Origin: Sphingobacteriia bacterium | Lineage (GTDB): Bacteria > Bacteroidota > Bacteroidia > Bacteroidales > TTA-H9 | NCBI GenBank assembly: GCA_021286705.1 | Contig: JAJTBW010000004.1 | Location: 1 to 49,286, forward strand | Direction of reading: 5' to 3' | DNA length: 49,286 nt | Shown here: positions 19,787 through 26,992 of the stretch, in pieces | Layout of the letters: each line of letters opens with the position of its first letter | Position numbering within the stretch: position 1 is the stretch's first letter | The notes under the pieces: model-generated | Database searches by the model: none | What the model saw: the letters and a program-made list of their open reading frames with translations, nothing else | What the model was told of the DNA's origin: nothing | Program-made: the position numbers and the translations under genes

Positions 19787-20416
19787 TTAGCATCCACCTT
19801 CAGCAGCCGCCTTCTTAGCAACTGGCTTTGGGGCTACCTTTTTAGGCTTTGACACTACAGTAGTCGCTGATTGCGTTGAATCACTACCACCTCTTATTGT
19901 CATCAATTTTGCATAATCACCTATTGGTACTTCAGTGGTGAAACCAACCGTCTTAAGACTATCTGCATTACCTCCAGCTTGCCAGAAAGAGAAGCCACCA
20001 ACTAAAGCGCGGGCACCGCTAACACCCATTTGTTTTAGTAAATAAACCACGGGAGCAGCAGATGACTCATCTTCTCCGTAAAAAACAACCAATCGACCAT
20101 CTTTACTAAAATCATTCATCTGATCGAATATTTCTGGCTTTAAAACATCCTCAACAGGGACATTTACCGCACCCATGAGATGCTGTCTGGAATATTGATT
20201 GATATCTCTCAAATCCACGATAACTACTCCTTCTGTTGTTTGCTTAAGCGGATTAACCCCCTTTGGGAAGACATAACCCTCGTTTAGTGCAGCAACATAA
20301 TCGAGAGATTCCTGATCGCTCATAACATAAGGAGAGGATCCCTTCTGACCAATCAGTGCTATTGCAATTACAACCACAACAATGGCAGTAACCACGATAA
20401 TATTTTTCTTATTCAT
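19787..20416 (-). CDS. Membrane-anchored rhodanese-like protein without catalytic Cys, ending in Gly-Gly-Cys
   Basis: A 209-residue protein. After MNKK comes one transmembrane helix (about 6-23), then a rhodanese-like domain (about 60-150): VVIVDLRDINQY (Asp68), HLMGAVNVPVED and ALVGGFSFWQAGG are recognisable. Where sulfurtransferases carry the persulfide Cys, this protein reads VVFYGEDESSA, with Gly114 in that place. A Lys/Pro/Ala-rich tail then leads to KKAAAEGGC. Cys209, the final residue, is the only Cys in the protein. The next gene upstream has the same design and the same length. The N-terminal charge suggests the domain faces the periplasm. A role as a sulfur carrier with a mobile Cys arm is my inference. 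It is the last gene of the molybdoenzyme/YeeE operon, 18 bp after its twin. Confidence 0.85.
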   Translation of the reverse strand: MNKKNIIVVTAIVVVVIAIALIGQKGSSPYVMSDQESLDYVAALNEGYVFPKGVNPLKQTTEGVVIVDLRDINQYSRQHLMGAVNVPVEDVLKPEIFDQMNDFSKDGRLVVFYGEDESSAAPVVYLLKQMGVSGARALVGGFSFWQAGGNADSLKTVGFTTEVPIGDYAKLMTIRGGSDSTQSATTVVSKPKKVAPKPVAKKAAAEGGC

Positions 20417-20434
20417 CTCATTCTCTATTTAAAG

Positions 20435-21064
20435 TTAACATCCACCCTCAGCAGCAGCCTCCTTCTTAACAGGACGAGGAGCCACACTCTTCTTTTCTGC
20501 CTTCTTCGCTCCATCTTGAGCTATCGGAACTTCAGCAGCTCCGCTAAAGAAATTCCCTGCAGCTTTTCTAAAGCTATATTGATTGAACTCCGCTTGAGGA
20601 GAATAAGGCATTGGAACTGGAGGGTTAATAATCTGAGTAAACCAACTATTTAATCCACCCCTTAGAACAAAAACCTGGTTAAATCCATGTTTCTTTAACT
20701 CAAGCCATGCCATCTGTGACCTAACATCTCCATTCCCAAATAGGACAACTTTATTATGCCCGGCCTTGAAGTATTCAATATTATCCGGAGATAGCAGCGA
20801 ATCAGAGGGTATATTCACAGCATTATCCAATGAGAAGAGGTTATACTCAGTCGTTGGCCTTATATCAATAAGCAAAAGGGAGGGATCTTTATCTATCAGG
20901 AGTTTTGCAACTTCATCAGCAGTAATAAACCTCGATGGTTGCATAATATCAATAACCAACTGCTCAGGCTTCTGCTCATAATGATAAGGCTTGACCTTTA
21001 TAAAGGCAGCCACTAATGCAATGACAAAAATTGCGGGTGCCAAATAATAAAAACCTTTGTTCAT
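20435..21064 (-). CDS. Second membrane-anchored rhodanese-like protein without catalytic Cys, ending in Gly-Gly-Cys
   Basis: Also 209 residues, with one N-terminal transmembrane helix (about 6-22) and a rhodanese-like domain (about 48-145): LLLIDIRPTTEYN (Asp67), DNAVNIPSDSLL and VFVLRGGLNSWF. The active-site loop reads VVLFGNGDVRSQ, with Gly110 where the catalytic Cys should be. The tail is Lys/Ala/Pro-rich and ends KKEAAAEGGC, with Cys209 the sole Cys. The globular domain differs considerably from its twin, while the C-terminal tail is nearly identical, so the tail seems to be the conserved working part. It lies 97 bp after the second YeeE half-gene. The enzymatic class is uncertain; the domain fold assignment is fairly firm. 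Confidence 0.85.
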   Translation of the reverse strand: MNKGFYYLAPAIFVIALVAAFIKVKPYHYEQKPEQLVIDIMQPSRFITADEVAKLLIDKDPSLLLIDIRPTTEYNLFSLDNAVNIPSDSLLSPDNIEYFKAGHNKVVLFGNGDVRSQMAWLELKKHGFNQVFVLRGGLNSWFTQIINPPVPMPYSPQAEFNQYSFRKAAGNFFSGAAEVPIAQDGAKKAEKKSVAPRPVKKEAAAEGGC

Positions 21065-21161
21065 TTTAATTTTGTTTAATTGTTTACGACTTGATATAAA
21101 CCAGATTAATAAGATAGAATAGACATTGCCAACTACCCTTAATCCAGCCCGCTTCTAATCG

Positions 21162-21752
21162 CTAAGATTTAGGATTATTAACCCGCTTCTCAATAATTCC
21201 TGTAACATAAAAAGCCCCAACAGCTACAATGGTGAGGAGCAATACAAAGAGGCCAGCCGGTATTCCTAAAACGTCTGTTACTAAGATATTACCCATTGCC
21301 CCTGAAGTAAAGAAATCACTGTAAAGAGGGAACAGCTCCGAGAAGATCAAGATCCCTACAAACATTCCAAGAGTGAAGATTATAGCATCGATTTTCCCAA
21401 TAGCCGCCCCACAGAAACTGGTTCCAGGACAATATCCGCCCATAATAAAACCAAAGCCCATGATGATTCCGCCTACAATACCTGGTCCAAGAAAAGTTGG
21501 ATTGATGAATATTTTCGACAGGTCAATCATTCCTATTGACGACATCAACAATAAGCCCAACGCCGCAGTTATTGCAGCTGTAAAAAAGACTTTTAAAACT
21601 ACAAAATCGTAGCCATAAAACACCCCGGCTAGCTTTCTTGAACTGCTAAACCCAGATGACTCTAAAATAAATCCAAAAGCCATTCCAACCAACAGTGCAA
21701 TAAGATTATTCCAAGCTGGATCAATTATACCTTGTGTTACTAGTGGTCCCAT
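21162..21752 (-). CDS. YeeE/YedE-family sulfur transporter, half-size (second half-gene)
   Basis: A membrane protein of 196 residues with about five hydrophobic segments. It contains the family motif GFIMGGYCPGTSFCGAAIGK, with a conserved Cys in GGYCPGT and another three residues later. YeeE/YedE proteins (for example TsuA) carry thiosulfate-like sulfur species through the membrane by way of conserved Cys residues. Full-length members have two homologous halves; here each half is its own gene. I chose the ATG at 21752; a TTG at 21761 adds three residues and is less likely. It is 21 bp downstream of the first half-gene, so both are surely co-expressed and probably assemble together. Confidence 0.85.
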   Translation of the reverse strand: MGPLVTQGIIDPAWNNLIALLVGMAFGFILESSGFSSSRKLAGVFYGYDFVVLKVFFTAAITAALGLLLMSSIGMIDLSKIFINPTFLGPGIVGGIIMGFGFIMGGYCPGTSFCGAAIGKIDAIIFTLGMFVGILIFSELFPLYSDFFTSGAMGNILVTDVLGIPAGLFVLLLTIVAVGAFYVTGIIEKRVNNPKS

Positions 21753-21773
21753 AATAATCAATTTCTTAAAAGG

Positions 21774-22307
21774 TTATATCCACAATTTGCGGAAGAAATA
21801 GGCAAGAAGAAAAGCAGTCCCAAATATTGATAGCATCGCTATAAAGCCTGCCAACGATAGTGTAGCCATACCACTTAAAGCTGTCCCGCTGGTACAGCCC
21901 CGGCCAAACTGTGTTCCAATTCCAAATAGCAGTCCACCTAAACCTGCAAATATTAATCTTGTCTTAGATGTTATCTTAGGTTGATGTTCTACCGTAAGTT
22001 TAAGCCTGCCTGCAAAGGTTCCGGAAATAAAGGCACCAACTATTACACCTAGTACCTCAAACACTAACCAGTTATTCATCGGCCCCTCATCATCGCTTAA
22101 AAACTGCCCCATGTAAGGGGAGTTATGAGCATGTTCAGTAGCTACAACATCTACAGTAGCTACTACGGCACTTTTAACTGCTCCACTTGCCCCAAGGCCT
22201 CTTCCAGTGATATAGATAGTAGTCAATAAAACTAACCCTAACAGTACACCTCCTAAATAGGGATTGATATACTCTTTAGGTTTCCTATGTTCTTTTGTTT
22301 CACTCAT
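21774..22307 (-). CDS. YeeE/YedE-family sulfur transporter, half-size (first half-gene)
   Basis: A 177-residue membrane protein with hydrophobic segments near 16-37, 82-100, 117-137 and 145-170. The sulfur-transporter motif is LLFGIGTQFGRGCTSGTALS, with the conserved Cys of GRGCTSG. An inserted hydrophilic loop (about 48-75) is rich in His/Asp. It precedes the second half-gene. Unusually for this genome there is a recognisable Shine-Dalgarno sequence (GGAG, complement of 22317-22320) about 9 nt before the ATG. Substrate assignment (thiosulfate, sulfide or polysulfide) is by family and by the molybdoenzyme context. Confidence 0.85.
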   Translation of the reverse strand: MSETKEHRKPKEYINPYLGGVLLGLVLLTTIYITGRGLGASGAVKSAVVATVDVVATEHAHNSPYMGQFLSDDEGPMNNWLVFEVLGVIVGAFISGTFAGRLKLTVEHQPKITSKTRLIFAGLGGLLFGIGTQFGRGCTSGTALSGMATLSLAGFIAMLSIFGTAFLLAYFFRKLWI

Positions 22308-22326
22308 ATCTTTGATCTCCTATTTT

Positions 22327-23268
22327 TTAATAAAGATATCTGGTTATTTGCCCGGCTTCAACCATTATGAAGCGGAACATCATCCCACCAAATAGTATTA
22401 GTCCAGCAGGAATTGCAACCGGTATATGATAGCCTCTTAACTCTAAGATCTCCAATAACGCCGGTACAATAAGACCAAGAACCACAACAAACCCCCAGAA
22501 AGATACAGTAAATGCACCCCCTAAGAAAAGGTTGGCAGCCTCAATCTGAACAGCATTACTGGCAAGAAAACCCATAAATAAATGGACAATAAAGAATAAT
22601 TCAATACTTATTAAGAGCAAATCGATCTTACTCATCAATAAGCGTTCGCTTTTATCCTTAGCCATCCACATAATGGTTGCCGCACCAGTCGACATTCCAC
22701 TTACCAAGAACAAGGGGCCTAACAAGGAGGTATTCCATAATGGTCTGGCATTAAATGCCGAGAGCAAAATACCTGTGTAAATACCCAATATTACTGCTAA
22801 GATGATCATCGCCCAGGCTAGGCCTTTACGATTTTTAATAACCAGCTTTTCAAAATCATCCAAAATCTTAAACTTCCAATCCCAAGCAGGCCAAAGTTCT
22901 TTAAGATAACTTGCCGACCAAACCATTGAGAGAGGAGTAATAACCATAAGTGTCCATGCTCCCCACGACATTGGTGACTCTAAACGAATAGTTGTATAGA
23001 GTTGCCAGAACCAAAGCTTATGCTTTAAATCCAAAAATAAAAAGAACAGACCTAGTGATAGAGCTATTGGAACCAGCAATGTGGCTCTTTTAACCGTTGT
23101 AGGCATCTCCTTTTCCTTACCCATAATGGTGAAAAGAGAAGCAAAAAAGAGGATACCAGCAGCAAGACCTCCAAGAAATAGATACATTGGAATTTGCCAA
23201 TGCCAAATATTCAGGAAGGGATCTATATTGGGGATGTCTCTCCCACTTACAAATAATTCTTCTTTCAT
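22327..23268 (-). CDS. nrfD: NrfD/PsrC-family membrane quinone subunit
   Basis: A 313-residue membrane protein with about eight or nine transmembrane helices. The family signature IWHWQIPMYLFLGGLAAGIL lies near 22-41 and LESPMSWGAWTLM near 96-108. PsrC/NrfD subunits anchor periplasmic molybdoenzyme complexes and exchange electrons with menaquinone. It follows the ferredoxin subunit after 107 bp and precedes the YeeE half-gene by 19 bp. No heme-ligand pattern is seen, as expected for NrfD as opposed to NarI types. With the two preceding genes it makes a complete three-subunit complex. Confidence 0.93.
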   Translation of the reverse strand: MKEELFVSGRDIPNIDPFLNIWHWQIPMYLFLGGLAAGILFFASLFTIMGKEKEMPTTVKRATLLVPIALSLGLFFLFLDLKHKLWFWQLYTTIRLESPMSWGAWTLMVITPLSMVWSASYLKELWPAWDWKFKILDDFEKLVIKNRKGLAWAMIILAVILGIYTGILLSAFNARPLWNTSLLGPLFLVSGMSTGAATIMWMAKDKSERLLMSKIDLLLISIELFFIVHLFMGFLASNAVQIEAANLFLGGAFTVSFWGFVVVLGLIVPALLEILELRGYHIPVAIPAGLILFGGMMFRFIMVEAGQITRYLY

Positions 23269-23375
23269 ATCATGTATTATTATTCTGTTTACGGTTATTT
23301 GAAGTAGTCTTCATAATTACTAATAGAGTGTCTTCTCATTTGGCTATTTATGAAACTAGTTCAATATTCATCCGA

Positions 23376-23909
23376 TTATAATAGATAAAAAATCTGAGGT
23401 TTAGTACCCGCTTCAGGAGCAAGTGTCTTATAATTTCTATGACGAATTGCAACCGAAACGTCGCTGTTAGGATCCTCTAGATCTCCAAAATACATACACT
23501 TGGTGGGACAAACAGACACGCAAGCCGGCTTTAGTCCTTCCACGACACGATGAAGACAGAATGTACATTTATCGACATAGCCATCCGGATGTGAATATCT
23601 GGCATCATAAGGGCATGACTGGATGCAGGCACCGCATCCTATACATTTATGATGTGTCACTGTTACTATTCCACCTTGTTCAAAATGGCTTGCGCCGGTT
23701 GGGCAACATCTTACACAAGGCGAATTATCACAATGATTGCATCTTTCTGATCTAATCTCTGTTTGAAGAACCGGGTATGTTCCAGATGTTGACTCAACAA
23801 CCCAGTCACGGCAATAGCCTATCGGCACATTATTTTCTACCTGACAAGCTACCACACAGTCGCTACACCCTACACACTTACGGGTGTCAATGGCCATAGC
23901 ATATCTCAT
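23376..23909 (-). CDS. Four-cluster ferredoxin subunit of the molybdoenzyme (PsrB/PhsB type)
   Basis: A 177-residue electron-transfer subunit with 16 Cys ligands for four [4Fe-4S] clusters in the DMSO-reductase-family pattern: Cys12/15/18/22, Cys57/60/65/69, Cys89/92/95/99 and Cys115/118/130/134. It has no signal peptide, as expected for a subunit exported along with its Tat-signal partner. The ATG overlaps the stop codon of the catalytic gene by 4 bp (ATGA), indicating translational coupling. It would pass electrons between the molybdenum site and the NrfD subunit. Confidence 0.95.
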   Translation of the reverse strand: MRYAMAIDTRKCVGCSDCVVACQVENNVPIGYCRDWVVESTSGTYPVLQTEIRSERCNHCDNSPCVRCCPTGASHFEQGGIVTVTHHKCIGCGACIQSCPYDARYSHPDGYVDKCTFCLHRVVEGLKPACVSVCPTKCMYFGDLEDPNSDVSVAIRHRNYKTLAPEAGTKPQIFYLL

Positions 23910-26152
23910 GATTCAACTTCAGTTTTGATGTTGTCAATTACAAAAGTCACAAAATTCCCTCTCATTCCGGTTCCTCCCATTAAAGGGTCTATCTGAACAT
24001 TGGTTATCAACTCAGAATCGCTAGCTCCACGGCCATACGCCCTTGTTAATCCCTTTTCATGGTGTCCAAAACCATGCACTATATAAACAGAATCCCATCT
24101 GATACGTTCTGTAATCCTAACCTTGGTCGCAAACCTAGTCTCAACGCCATCCTGATTTTTCAGCTTGACATATTGACCATTCTTTAGATTCCATAACGAT
24201 GCAACTCTTGGGTTAACCCAAAGTGCATTTTCCTTCATTAAATCTACCAGATTAGGGTTGTTTGCAGTACGTGAAAATGTATGCATTGGAGCTCGTCCAT
24301 ATATTAACCTGTAGAAACCCTCAGGCGGTTCCGGATGTGCTGTATAAACCGGTAATGGATCAAATCCATAATGTTCCAACTCATGAGAATAGAGCTCAAT
24401 CTTTCCTGTCGGAGTAGGGAATGTCGGTTCATGGCCATCTTCAATATACAACGGAGCAGGGTTAGGGAACTTCTTTACCCCAATCTCCATCATCTCTTCT
24501 AATGACGATCCAATCTGCTTTAACTGCCAATCTAAGACCTCTGAATAGTCTTTCCATGGGAAATATCTGCCCAAACCAAGCTTAATGCCCAATTCACGTG
24601 CAATCCACCATGCCGGCTTAGATTCATACATTGGCTCCACTGCTGGTGCTCTTAATGCAACGAATGCCTCACGATGGGTCTCATTCCGCAAATCATCGTA
24701 ACGCTCAAGATAGGTACTCTCCGGAAGAACAACATCAGCATAACCTGTTATCTCCATTGGCATAGTATCTACTACCACTAAAAGCTCAAGCGCCTCAAAT
24801 GCCTTCTTCAACTTCTGCTTATCAGGCATGGTCAATGGCAAATTGGTACCCGCTACTATCCAACCATAAATCTCATGCGTATTATCAGGAGAAGGTATTG
24901 TAGCATCAATTAATAAGTTAGCAACCGATAGACGTGCTAATGGATACTTGCCATTATGTGTATCCTTCCAACTCCATGCTGGCTTTGGATACTCTTCTGT
25001 CGGATACTCAGGCACGTTTTGAGCCCGCTTGAAATAAAATCCACCTCTTCTACCCCATGACCCTAAAAGGGCATTTAATATGGCTATTGCACGACTGCGC
25101 TGAGAGTCATCACCATACCAGGTCACATGTCTTCCAGGATGAATGATAACTGATGGCGATGCAGCAGCCATCTCACGTGCCGTCTGTCGAATCAAATCAG
25201 GCGATAAAGTAGTTATACCATAAGCCCACTCGGGTGTAAATGGTCTAACATGCTCTTTTAACTCATCAAATCCATCAGCGTATTTCGAAATATAATCCCT
25301 ATCATAGAGGTTCTCATAAATCAACACATGCATCCATGCTAATAAAAGAGCCATATCAGTAGCTGGCTTTATAGGCAACCAGAACTTTGATTTACTTGCT
25401 GCTGTAGAAAAACGAGGATCAACAGTTATTATCGTTGCGCCCCTATCTATTGCATCTGACATCTCCTGAACCTGCCCATTATGCATATTCTCTCCAATAT
25501 GCGAGCCTATCAATACCAGACATCTTGTATCACGAATATCTGTCGGCTCCGGTGCACCTACGCCTACCCCAAATGTCATCTCGAACCCAACCTCACGGGG
25601 TCCCCTACACTGGGCATACGATGGAGCTACAATGTTTGAACTACCAAATGCCTTCAACAAATGCCCAAAATGGTGTCCCGGAGAACCATGATTAAATAGA
25701 GCTATAGACTCAGGGCCATGCTTCTGGGCTATCTCCTTCATCTTCTTTGCGACATAATCCAATGCCTCATCCCAACTGGCCTCCTTAAAGGTCTGCCCTT
25801 CAGATCCCTCTACTCTTATCAGGGGCTTCTTTAAACGATCTTCATCGTAGTACATCCCGATACCTCCTGTGCCCCTCGGGCAAAGTCTTCCATTGCAATG
25901 AGGATCATCGTCATTACCGATAATCTTGACAATCTTTCCTGCATCATCAACATAAGTCCATCCGGCACACTTCCAGAAACAGACCTCACAGTAAGTAGGG
26001 TATCGCTTTAAAAAAGACTTTCCCTCCTGGCTTAGTTTTAGGAATTCGTCAACCACCTTCTGACCTGTCATCATCTTCGACATCCCGGCCACAGCAGCTA
26101 CCCCTCCTAAACCCAGAGCAGAAATCTTTATAAAATCCCTTCTGGTTTTCAT
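23906..26152 (-). CDS. Tat-exported molybdopterin oxidoreductase, polysulfide/thiosulfate reductase-like catalytic subunit
   Basis: A 748-residue catalytic subunit. The Tat signal is KTRRDFIKISALGLGG (2-17). The [4Fe-4S] ligands are Cys55, Cys58, Cys62 and Cys91 (CEVCFWKC...LCPRG). In the position of the molybdenum ligand stands Cys182 (SYAQCRGPREVGF), as in PsrA/PhsA-type enzymes and unlike Ser- or Asp-ligated relatives. Later motifs typical of the superfamily are ADVVLPESTYLERYDDLRN and the C-terminal pterin-binding GRAPMHTFSRTANNPNL. The complex should face the periplasm and use sulfur compounds: polysulfide, thiosulfate or tetrathionate in the reducing direction, or possibly sulfite/sulfur oxidation. 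The neighbouring YeeE and rhodanese genes support sulfur chemistry. It is the first gene of the operon, behind a palindromic promoter. Confidence 0.92.
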   Translation of the reverse strand: MKTRRDFIKISALGLGGVAAVAGMSKMMTGQKVVDEFLKLSQEGKSFLKRYPTYCEVCFWKCAGWTYVDDAGKIVKIIGNDDDPHCNGRLCPRGTGGIGMYYDEDRLKKPLIRVEGSEGQTFKEASWDEALDYVAKKMKEIAQKHGPESIALFNHGSPGHHFGHLLKAFGSSNIVAPSYAQCRGPREVGFEMTFGVGVGAPEPTDIRDTRCLVLIGSHIGENMHNGQVQEMSDAIDRGATIITVDPRFSTAASKSKFWLPIKPATDMALLLAWMHVLIYENLYDRDYISKYADGFDELKEHVRPFTPEWAYGITTLSPDLIRQTAREMAAASPSVIIHPGRHVTWYGDDSQRSRAIAILNALLGSWGRRGGFYFKRAQNVPEYPTEEYPKPAWSWKDTHNGKYPLARLSVANLLIDATIPSPDNTHEIYGWIVAGTNLPLTMPDKQKLKKAFEALELLVVVDTMPMEITGYADVVLPESTYLERYDDLRNETHREAFVALRAPAVEPMYESKPAWWIARELGIKLGLGRYFPWKDYSEVLDWQLKQIGSSLEEMMEIGVKKFPNPAPLYIEDGHEPTFPTPTGKIELYSHELEHYGFDPLPVYTAHPEPPEGFYRLIYGRAPMHTFSRTANNPNLVDLMKENALWVNPRVASLWNLKNGQYVKLKNQDGVETRFATKVRITERIRWDSVYIVHGFGHHEKGLTRAYGRGASDSELITNVQIDPLMGGTGMRGNFVTFVIDNIKTEVES

Positions 26153-26191
26153 ATGGCTGTTATTTAATTAAAATTTGACTTCGGTAATCGC

Positions 26192-26215
26192 ATATATTTA
26201 GAATTCTAAATATAT
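26192..26215. promoter_or_regulatory. Perfect 24-bp palindrome at the start of the molybdoenzyme transcript (operator candidate)
   Basis: Each 12-bp arm reads ATATATTTAGAA outward-in, centred on GAATTC between 26203 and 26204. The palindrome begins 3 bp downstream of the -7 box and covers the predicted transcription start (about 26212). A dimeric repressor bound here would block initiation. The same sequence could fold at the 5' end of the mRNA. Confidence 0.65.
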
Positions 26216-26218
26216 CAA

Positions 26219-26226
26219 CAAAGATA
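26219..26226 (-). promoter_or_regulatory. -7 promoter box of the molybdoenzyme-YeeE-rhodanese operon
   Basis: TATCTTTG on the minus strand matches TANNTTTG, about 67 nt before the catalytic-subunit ATG. A possible upstream element (GTTT) lies about 15 nt further up. Confidence 0.6.
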
Positions 26227-26599
26227 GAAACAAACGTATATAAACACGCTCCTCTATAAAAAAAGAATATTCATTCATCTTATTGTTTTTCAATAATTAA
26301 CCTATTTATAAAGCGTCTAAATAACCCCGTTGTTCATAAAAAAACAGAACGATATTCCCTGCAGATATGATAGTTTGATCACATAGAACAAATCCATTTG
26401 GGTTATCCATAATTTACTCATTGAATTAATCCCTCCAATCAGTACGATATTCTTTGATTCTAATTTACATTTCATCTATTGACTCAATCAATTTCATAAA
26501 ACCATAAGACCTGTTGCCTTTAGTATCTCCATGGTACTACAAGCATGCTTACATCGAAGATTTTACATAACTTCGTTATTCTGAAAATCTATCATCAAA
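26227..26599. other. Divergent intergenic region between the molybdoenzyme and Rieske genes
   Basis: About 370 bp without a gene. For the plus-strand Rieske gene only a near-consensus -7 box is seen (TAACTTCG, about 26567-26574). No tRNA, repeat or further clear palindrome is seen. Confidence 0.5.
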
Positions 26600-26992
26600 A
26601 TGGCAAAGAAGGAAAACCAGATCTCCAGACGTTCTTTCCTTAAAGTTGCAAGACATCTACTCTGGATTCCGGTAATCTTTGCTATTGGCAGAGCTATTAA
26701 AACCAATTCCACTGCAAAGACCATTAAAATTCCATTACCCCAAAATGAAGGCATCTCCTTTCATCAAGGTGCTATTATCGTCAAAGAAGGGAAAGATATA
26801 AGAGTTCTCTCATCAAAATGCACCCATCTGGGCTGTAGCATTAAAAAGAATGAAGGAGAGGTACTTGTTTGTGGCTGCCATGGAAGCCGATATTCAAAAA
26901 GCGGAGAGGTGCTCACAGGACCTGCTGTAGATCCGTTGGCTTCTTTATCCTACCAAATTAAAGGTGCTCAATTATGGATAACAACAGATTAA
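26600..26992 (+). CDS. Rieske [2Fe-2S] protein
   Basis: A 130-residue protein. An N-terminal twin-arginine-like sequence (SRRSFLKVARHL) with a short hydrophobic segment (about 20-30) suggests a Tat-inserted membrane anchor, as in QcrA/PetC. The Rieske box is CTHLGC (Cys74, His76, Cys79) with CGCHGSRYSKSG (Cys91, Cys93, His94). This gives all four cluster ligands and the two disulfide Cys. The small cluster domain indicates a menaquinol:cytochrome oxidoreductase subunit. The cytochrome b gene overlaps its end by 19 bp. Confidence 0.93.
   Translation: MAKKENQISRRSFLKVARHLLWIPVIFAIGRAIKTNSTAKTIKIPLPQNEGISFHQGAIIVKEGKDIRVLSSKCTHLGCSIKKNEGEVLVCGCHGSRYSKSGEVLTGPAVDPLASLSYQIKGAQLWITTD

Noticed and set aside
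26479..26491. TTGACTCAATCAA, resembling an Fnr box, upstream of the Rieske gene
   Set aside because: The spacer is 5 bp, while Fnr/Crp half-sites of this type need 6; it is more likely chance in AT-rich DNA.
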